Of a stretch of DNA of 64,000 nt, positions 59,590 through 64,000 are shown piece by piece. Source of the DNA: CAVVAL01 sp963740215 (lineage in GTDB: Bacteria; Actinomycetota; Actinomycetes; Mycobacteriales; Cryptosporangiaceae); NCBI GenBank assembly GCA_963740215.1, contig CAVUDJ010000008.1:868001-932000 (forward strand), in the 5' to 3' direction. The stretch's first letter is position 1. Every line of letters begins with the position of its first letter. The notes beneath the pieces were generated by a model. The model ran no database searches. It was given only the letters and a program-made list of their open reading frames with translations, and had not been told where the DNA came from. The position numbers and the translations under genes are program-made.

Positions 59590-60585
59590 TCATTGCATGT
59601 TCTGCAGGTGGCGGTGGGCGTACGAGGACGTACAGGTGTAGATCTGCAAGTTGTAGCCGCGGCCGATCTCGATCATGGTGGGGTCGGCGGGGTTGGGATA
59701 GGGCGTGTGGGGGACGTCATGGTCTTCGACCGGGCGCCAGCTCTCGCTGCCGCCGTCCCATTCGCTGCCCTCCATCGTCAGCAGCGGCCGGACATCGGCG
59801 CCGCATTCGGCGCACTCCATGGGCCACGGGTCGGAGAAACTCCAGGGGGCGTGACCGCCGACCTTCCAGCCTGGGGCGACGCCGAGGTCGTACTGATACG
59901 CGAAGGCCTGACCGTCCTCCCAGGCGTAGATCCTTTGCTGGAGTTCCTCTGGTAGTTCGTGCGGGGCCGGGTACTCGGTCACGGTTTCCGGGTGCAGCAC
60001 GCAGGGCTCCGGCAGGTAGTACTTGCTGCCGATCACCGCCGGTTGCGGAGCCACGCCGAGCGGCTCCGTGACCTCTGCGGTGGCGCGCCAGCGCAACACA
60101 GTCCGGGGCAGGTAGTCCTCGTCATGGTCGAACGCGCACCACAGGACCTGCAACAGGTCCGCGCCGTCAGGGCGCGGCAGGGCCGGTATGTCCACGGCGT
60201 ACAGCTGGGCCACCGGCAGCATCGGAACGGGGCCGTCCTGGGCGATCCGCGTCCCCTCGCGACCGATGCGGTCGATCACCTCACGCTCTGCTGCGGTCAA
60301 CAGGTCAGCGCCGGGCGCGCGGGGCCGGCCCCGCGCTTCAGCGAGGATGCGTCGCCGGAGCCGGACATCGTCAGGCGTGAAGCCGAGCTGCCACGGACCA
60401 GTGTGGTCCGGGCAGCTGGGCCACGGCTCGTCCGCCGGCCACAGCAGCGGACCACCGACCGAACTGTCCGCCACGGTCGGTGTGCCGCGGCGGGGATGCA
60501 GCCGCACGGCCGTTCTGGCCAACGGCGCGATCTCGGCGAAGTGCGCGGTGACATCGACTGGACGGGATGGAGTCGTGCGGACCAT
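59590..60585 (-). CDS. DUF1963 (YwqG-like) family protein
   Basis: A 331-residue soluble protein. GGPLLWPADEPWPSCP near 45-60, HDEDYLPRTVLRW, GHAPWSFSDPWPMECAECGA and YNLQIYTCTSSYAHRHLQNM mark the family. A CxxC motif (CAEC) near 270 may bind zinc. Function unknown. It is 13 bp past the neighbouring TetR gene on the same strand, so perhaps co-transcribed with it. Confidence 0.7.
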   Translation of the reverse strand: MVRTTPSRPVDVTAHFAEIAPLARTAVRLHPRRGTPTVADSSVGGPLLWPADEPWPSCPDHTGPWQLGFTPDDVRLRRRILAEARGRPRAPGADLLTAAEREVIDRIGREGTRIAQDGPVPMLPVAQLYAVDIPALPRPDGADLLQVLWCAFDHDEDYLPRTVLRWRATAEVTEPLGVAPQPAVIGSKYYLPEPCVLHPETVTEYPAPHELPEELQQRIYAWEDGQAFAYQYDLGVAPGWKVGGHAPWSFSDPWPMECAECGADVRPLLTMEGSEWDGGSESWRPVEDHDVPHTPYPNPADPTMIEIGRGYNLQIYTCTSSYAHRHLQNMQ

Positions 60586-60598
60586 GGCCGCAGACTAG

Positions 60599-61280
60599 TC
60601 AGGGAGTCAGTAGTCCGGTCAGCAGACCTCGGATGGTGCGCTCGAACAGATCCGACGGCGACGCTGGTGACGCTGGTTCTGTCAGTGCCGCGGTCAGGTG
60701 CGGGTGAGCCTTCGGGTCGATGCCGCCAAACGCATACGGCCCGGACGCCGCATCGATGCGAGCGAAGAGCGATACCACGCCGGTGATCATCGCGACGGCC
60801 TCGAACTTCGCGGTGACGCCACAGTGAAGCGGCGCCATGATCCGCATGCAGTTGTCGAAGTAGGCAAGGGTGTGGGGCCCCGGCGCCGACCTGTGCTGGA
60901 TGACATCGAGCAGCCAGGGGTGGCTGCGGTAGAGCGCCAACTGGCGGCGGGCCAGCAGCAGCAGGTCGTCGAGCCATTTCCCGGTGCTCTCCGGATATGG
61001 CCGCAGCTCTGCGACCACCGTGTCGATCATCAGGTCCAGCAGGTCGTCCCGCGACGACAGGTAGCGGTAGAGCGAACCTGCGCCGGTGCCCAATGCCCCG
61101 GCGACGGCGCGCATCTGCACCGCCGCGAGTCCGTCGGCAGTCTGCCAGCGCCACGGCGACCGCCACGATCTCCGCGCGGCTGTGCCCTGGAGTCGGCCCG
61201 CGGGTACCTCGGTCGGGCCTGCTCCATATCGGCTGGCGTTCTCTGTCCCGCTCCGTGGATCCCGCTGGTGTGTCACTCAC
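60599..61280 (-). pseudogene. TetR-family transcriptional regulator, frameshifted in the HTH
   Basis: GTG 61280 opens VSDTPAGSTERDRERQPIWS, then RGTRGPTPGHSRAEIVAVAV, a proper TetR N-terminus, but near 61140 (GCAGACTGCCGACGG) the sense passes to another frame: ADGLAAVQMRAVAGALGTGA, GSLYRYLSSRDDLLDLMIDT and a TetR_C-like domain to 60599. One base (T or C) is extra. Corrected length is 226 residues. It is divergent from the hydrolase at 61347 with 66 bp between starts, the usual place for its operator. Confidence 0.82.
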
Positions 61281-61346
61281 GAGATTACTGTAAACTGCAA
61301 ACACTGTTCGCAGATTCTGTGCCACCGAGCGCAGCGAGGTGTGCCC
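61281..61346. promoter_or_regulatory. Divergent promoter region between tetR-like and hydrolase genes
   Basis: AT-richer than its surroundings. ACTGT occurs at 61287 and 61303 in direct repeat, flanking AAACTGCAAAC. Tentative operator for the TetR-family protein. Confidence 0.4.
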
Positions 61347-62174
61347 ATGAGCACGAACTGGGTAATCGCCCGTGACGGCGCGGGCATCGCGCTGCACTCC
61401 AGCGGGACGGGGCCTGGCATCGTCGTCGTGCATGGCGGCGGCACCACGATCGAGCAGTACCGGCGCCTGGCCGCAGCACTGGCCGATCGGTTCACCGTGC
61501 ACCTCTACAACCGGCGCGGGCGGGCAGAAGCGGCTCCCCTGCATGCCGCTTACACCGTCGAGGATGACATCGACGACCTCGCAGCCGTGCTGCATCACAC
61601 CGGTGCCCGCAACGTTCTCGGGCACAGCTACGGTGGCTTCGTCGCACTGCGCGCCGCGCTTCGCTTGACGCTCAACCGCATCGCGCTGTACGACCCCGCG
61701 GTATGTCTCTCGGGCGGCTTCCCGACGGATTTTCTCGACGAATTCGAAAGGGCTGTACAGGCCGGCAACCTGGCGAGGGCCCTCGCGGTCATGAGCCGGG
61801 GACTGCGCTCCGCGGGGCCGCTGTCGAGCCTTCCACTTGGCGTGCAGACGGCAATCTGCCAGGTGTTCCTCCGCACCCCGATAGGACGAACGATGGGCGA
61901 CTTGTTGCCGGCCGTAGTCCGCGAAGCCCGCCAGGTCCAGGCCCACGACGCGCCCGCGGAAGACTATGCCGGCATCACCGCAGAAGTCCTGCTGGCCGCC
62001 GGCGCATGGAGCCCGCCGTACTACCGCGAAATCAACGACGCGCTGGCACACGTCATGCCTAATGCGCGAACCGAAATGCTGCCACGATCGGCGCATGACG
62101 GGCTCAACATCGCGCGAGCGCAATTCATCGAGCCATTCGCCTCGTTCTTCGCTACCCCGCTCCAGCGGAGCTGA
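61347..62174 (+). CDS. Alpha/beta hydrolase
   Basis: A 275-residue hydrolase. VVVHGGGTTIEQYRRLAAAL is the oxyanion region, GHSYGGFVALRAAL the nucleophile elbow (Ser94). His is probably in RSAHDGLNIA; the acid is less clear, as no typical GxxD strand follows AGAWSPPYY. GAGGTG is 5 bases before ATG 61347. Divergent from a TetR-type gene, so it is a likely regulated detoxification or lipid hydrolase. Confidence 0.8.
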   Translation: MSTNWVIARDGAGIALHSSGTGPGIVVVHGGGTTIEQYRRLAAALADRFTVHLYNRRGRAEAAPLHAAYTVEDDIDDLAAVLHHTGARNVLGHSYGGFVALRAALRLTLNRIALYDPAVCLSGGFPTDFLDEFERAVQAGNLARALAVMSRGLRSAGPLSSLPLGVQTAICQVFLRTPIGRTMGDLLPAVVREARQVQAHDAPAEDYAGITAEVLLAAGAWSPPYYREINDALAHVMPNARTEMLPRSAHDGLNIARAQFIEPFASFFATPLQRS

Positions 62175-62189
62175 CGCCCCAGGCTCAGT

Positions 62190-62609
62190 TCACGGCCCCG
62201 GATGGGTCGCCCGTCTCGACTCGTACCACGTGTCACCCACTGGCTCGCACGCCATGTTCCAACTCCAGGACGTCGAGGGAGCGATGCGCAGGTAGAAGCC
62301 TGGCCCCACCATCCCCATCCGCTCGACGGGACCGGTTGCGTAGCCGTAGACCCGAATGCCACGTGCGATGAACGGGTCGAACGAGACCAAGTCGTCGACT
62401 ACCAGCGCGACCTTGTGGTGTCCTGCCTGGATGTTCCGGAACTTGCGGGTGCGGAGCACCGAGTCACCCGAACCGCCCACCCAGAAGACCGTCCCGTCGA
62501 ACTCAATCCCAACTGGAACAACGTCAGGCTGCGCTTCAGGACCAATGGTTGCGAGGCGCGCGATCGGCTGAGATCGCAGGTACGAGATCTCCTCGTCGGT
62601 GAAGGACAT
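62190..62609 (-). CDS. PPOX-class F420-dependent flavin/deazaflavin oxidoreductase
   Basis: A 139-residue split-barrel protein: ISYLRSQPIARLATIGPEAQ then PDVVPVGIEFDGTVFWVGG, HKVALVVDDL and GIRVYGYATGPVE. The pattern matches the Rv1155/FDOR-B type that uses F420 in actinobacteria. GAGGGGG precedes ATG 62609. Substrate not predictable. Confidence 0.82.
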   Translation of the reverse strand: MSFTDEEISYLRSQPIARLATIGPEAQPDVVPVGIEFDGTVFWVGGSGDSVLRTRKFRNIQAGHHKVALVVDDLVSFDPFIARGIRVYGYATGPVERMGMVGPGFYLRIAPSTSWSWNMACEPVGDTWYESRRATHPGP

Positions 62610-62677
62610 CGAACCCCCTCGTGAGGTCGAGCGCCCCAGGCGACTGGGCACGTGCTCGCAGTCTTGCAGACCGCAAG

Positions 62678-63643
62678 CTACTCGACGATGACGACGACCT
62701 TGCCTTTGGCGTGCCCCTCGCCGAGATACCGCAGCGCCTCGGGCACCTCACTCAACCGATACCGACGGTCGATGACCGTAGCGATCTTTCCCGCTTGGCA
62801 GAGCTCGATGATCGGCGCCAGGTGCTTCGCACCCAGTCGAACGACTAGAAGCCGTATCTTCTTGCCCGCGGCTCTCCCGATCAGAGGTCCCATCAGCAGG
62901 ACCTGAAGGAGTGTTGCCACCGATCCGCCAACGTACAGATAGCGTCCCCCGCGCGTCAGCGAACGCTTGTAGGCGACTGCCGAACGATATGCGGCCAGAT
63001 CGAGAATCAGGTCGTAGGTGCGCCCATTCCTGGTGAAGTCTTCCCGCGTGTAGTCGATGACGTGGTCGGCGCCGAGTGAGCGCATGAACTCCAACTTCTC
63101 AGCGTTGTCCACCCCGGTGACCTCGGCCCCGTGCAGCTTGGCGAGCTGCACGGCGTACATGCCCGAGCCGCCACCGGCGCCGTTGATCAACACCTTCTGC
63201 TCGGGCTGGACGTGTCCCTTGTCCAGGATTCCCTGCAGCGCGATGGCCCCCGCTTGGGGAAGGGCCGCGGCCTCCTCGTAGGTCATGCCGGCCGGCATTC
63301 GCGCCAGTGCGTTCTCCGGCACGCACACGTACTCCGCGAACCCACCCATGTGATTGAGGATGTCTGCGAACACGTCGTCGCCCGGCTGGAAGAGTGTCGT
63401 ATTGCGACCCGTCGCCTCAACCTGTCCGGCGATGTCTGACCCGAGTATGTGGTGTCGCGGTCGGAACGGGCCTGCGCTGCGGGAATACAGCGGTTTCCCC
63501 CGTAGCATTTCCCAGTCGGACGCATTGAGGGATACCGCGCGTACCTTGACCAACACCTCGTTGTCCTTGGGCGTTGGCAACTCCACATCCGTCAACCGGA
63601 GCACGTCGGGCTGTCCATATTGTGTGTAGGCAACGGCCTTCAT
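62678..63643 (-). CDS. NAD(P)-dependent alcohol dehydrogenase/quinone oxidoreductase (MDR superfamily)
   Basis: A 321-residue medium-chain reductase. MKAVAYTQYGQPDVLRL, HILGSDIAGQVEATG, GGFAEYVCVPE, NGAGGGSGMYAVQLAKLHGA (nucleotide loop) and YLGEGHAKGKVVVIV are typical of the zinc-independent quinone reductase branch. No structural zinc Cys cluster is present. It follows the PPOX gene on the same strand with 68 bp between, so co-expression is possible. GGGAAG precedes the ATG. Confidence 0.88.
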   Translation of the reverse strand: MKAVAYTQYGQPDVLRLTDVELPTPKDNEVLVKVRAVSLNASDWEMLRGKPLYSRSAGPFRPRHHILGSDIAGQVEATGRNTTLFQPGDDVFADILNHMGGFAEYVCVPENALARMPAGMTYEEAAALPQAGAIALQGILDKGHVQPEQKVLINGAGGGSGMYAVQLAKLHGAEVTGVDNAEKLEFMRSLGADHVIDYTREDFTRNGRTYDLILDLAAYRSAVAYKRSLTRGGRYLYVGGSVATLLQVLLMGPLIGRAAGKKIRLLVVRLGAKHLAPIIELCQAGKIATVIDRRYRLSEVPEALRYLGEGHAKGKVVVIVE

Positions 63644-63664
63644 GGCTTCCCTCCGCTTGCACCA

Positions 63665-63770
63665 TCACGCGACGCAGAACTCGTTGCCGTCAGTGTCGAG
63701 CATCACGACATGACCAAGGTGCTCACCGTAGGACTCCTCGCGGACATTCGTAGCCCTGGCGGTCTTGCTT
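63665..63770 (-). pseudogene. C-terminal remnant of a VOC (glyoxalase/bleomycin resistance-like) protein
   Basis: The reverse frame ending with TGA at 63665 reads VREESYGEHLGHVVMLDTDG then NEFCVA, the last strand of VOC proteins, but no open frame with a start extends upstream. Only about 35 codons remain. Confidence 0.55.
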
Positions 63771-63900
63771 TGGCACGTCCGTGCGTGCTCGTCGGCTACT
63801 TGCTTCGGCGCCTCCGGAGCCGGCGATCACCCGCGTCAGCGCACCGACGTCGTGCGCAGCCCGCGGACGTTGTAGCTCTGAGCGTTGCGCTTCCGGCGAC

Positions 63901-63974
63901 AAACCGGACTTGCGGGGAAGCCGTGCCTAAACTGGGCGCCCGTGCCCCAGTTTGTCCCGCAAGTTCGTTTCGGG
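63901..63974. repeat. Dispersed palindromic intergenic repeat, copy 5
   Basis: Outer arms ACTTGCGGG/CCCGCAAGT and inner arms AAACTGGG/CCCAGTTT form a long hairpin. The beginning AAACCGGACTTGCGG matches copy 2 at 18.9 kb, and the AAACTGGG block resembles copies 1 and 4. Confidence 0.7.
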
Positions 63975-64000
63975 CAGGCTGCGGCGGGCGGGAGCCGGTC

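Noticed and set aside
63836..63900. Reverse-strand gene tail (SYNVRGLRTTSVR then stop) near the window end
   Set aside because: Only about 20 codons before a palindromic repeat, with no start or bias.
1..64000. tRNA, rRNA, CRISPR or prophage genes
   Set aside because: Looked for cloverleaf ends, spacer-repeat arrays and phage-type gene strings; none was convincing.

Overview
The window is about 70% G+C, with strong third-position GC bias, Shine-Dalgarno-led starts and many ATGA/GTGA gene overlaps. The gene families (LCP protein, two-gene clpP operon with a ClgR-type regulator, ECF sigma factor, PucR and PadR regulators, thermobifida-type cutinases, F420-type PPOX protein) point to the chromosome of a filamentous actinobacterium. 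I cannot place it to genus. I recognised no tRNA, rRNA, CRISPR array, prophage or transposase gene.

Layout. 0-3 kb: a CYTH-CHAD protein running off the window edge, a secreted TAP-type peptidase, and the wreck of an ArsR plus SRPBCC gene pair. 3-9.6 kb: a polyester/fatty-acid module with a divergent PucR regulator, then acyl-CoA ligase, PHA synthase, acyl-CoA dehydrogenase and PHA-depolymerase-like hydrolase. 9.6-16 kb: a hydrolase, an AAA ATPase, an LCP wall-assembly protein, a chimeric HTH/Clp-N/zinc-finger protein, a small membrane protein and an ECF sigma factor. 16-22 kb: a secreted M28 peptidase, a first cutinase-like polyester hydrolase, and a clpP pair followed by a convergent ClgR-like gene. 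22-33.4 kb: stand-alone regulators and sensors, including a LacI-like sugar-binding domain fused to a histidine kinase, and a cyclic-nucleotide-binding kinase coupled to a response-regulator/thioredoxin-reductase fusion. 33.5-33.9 kb: a 416-bp MITE-like element with an 11-bp target duplication. 33.9-41 kb: a molybdopterin oxidase with its ferredoxin reductase, a second cutinase-like hydrolase, a tandem DUF4394 protein and a GNAT-aminotransferase fusion. 41-50.8 kb: two ABC export systems around a two-component pair, almost every gene of which carries a frameshift. 50.9-63.8 kb: a large subtilase (frameshifted), a LuxR-type ATPase regulator, a LacI regulator (frameshifted), and an assortment of small-molecule enzymes and regulators.

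How the genes work together. Two themes stand out. One is polyester metabolism: PHA synthesis and depolymerisation genes share the window with two secreted cutinase-like polyester hydrolases. The other is proteolysis and envelope stress: clpP1/clpP2/clgR, the Clp-N/zinc-finger protein, three secreted peptidases and an ABC/two-component array.

At least ten single-base frameshifts in otherwise well-conserved genes (PHA synthase, two ABC ATPases, an ABC permease, a histidine kinase, a response regulator, a subtilase, LacI, TetR) are too many to be ordinary decay. Residual indel errors in the assembly are the simplest explanation, so the frameshift calls should be checked against reads. A family of palindromic intergenic repeats occurs at five places (14.55, 18.9, 33.5-33.8, 50.8 and 63.9 kb).
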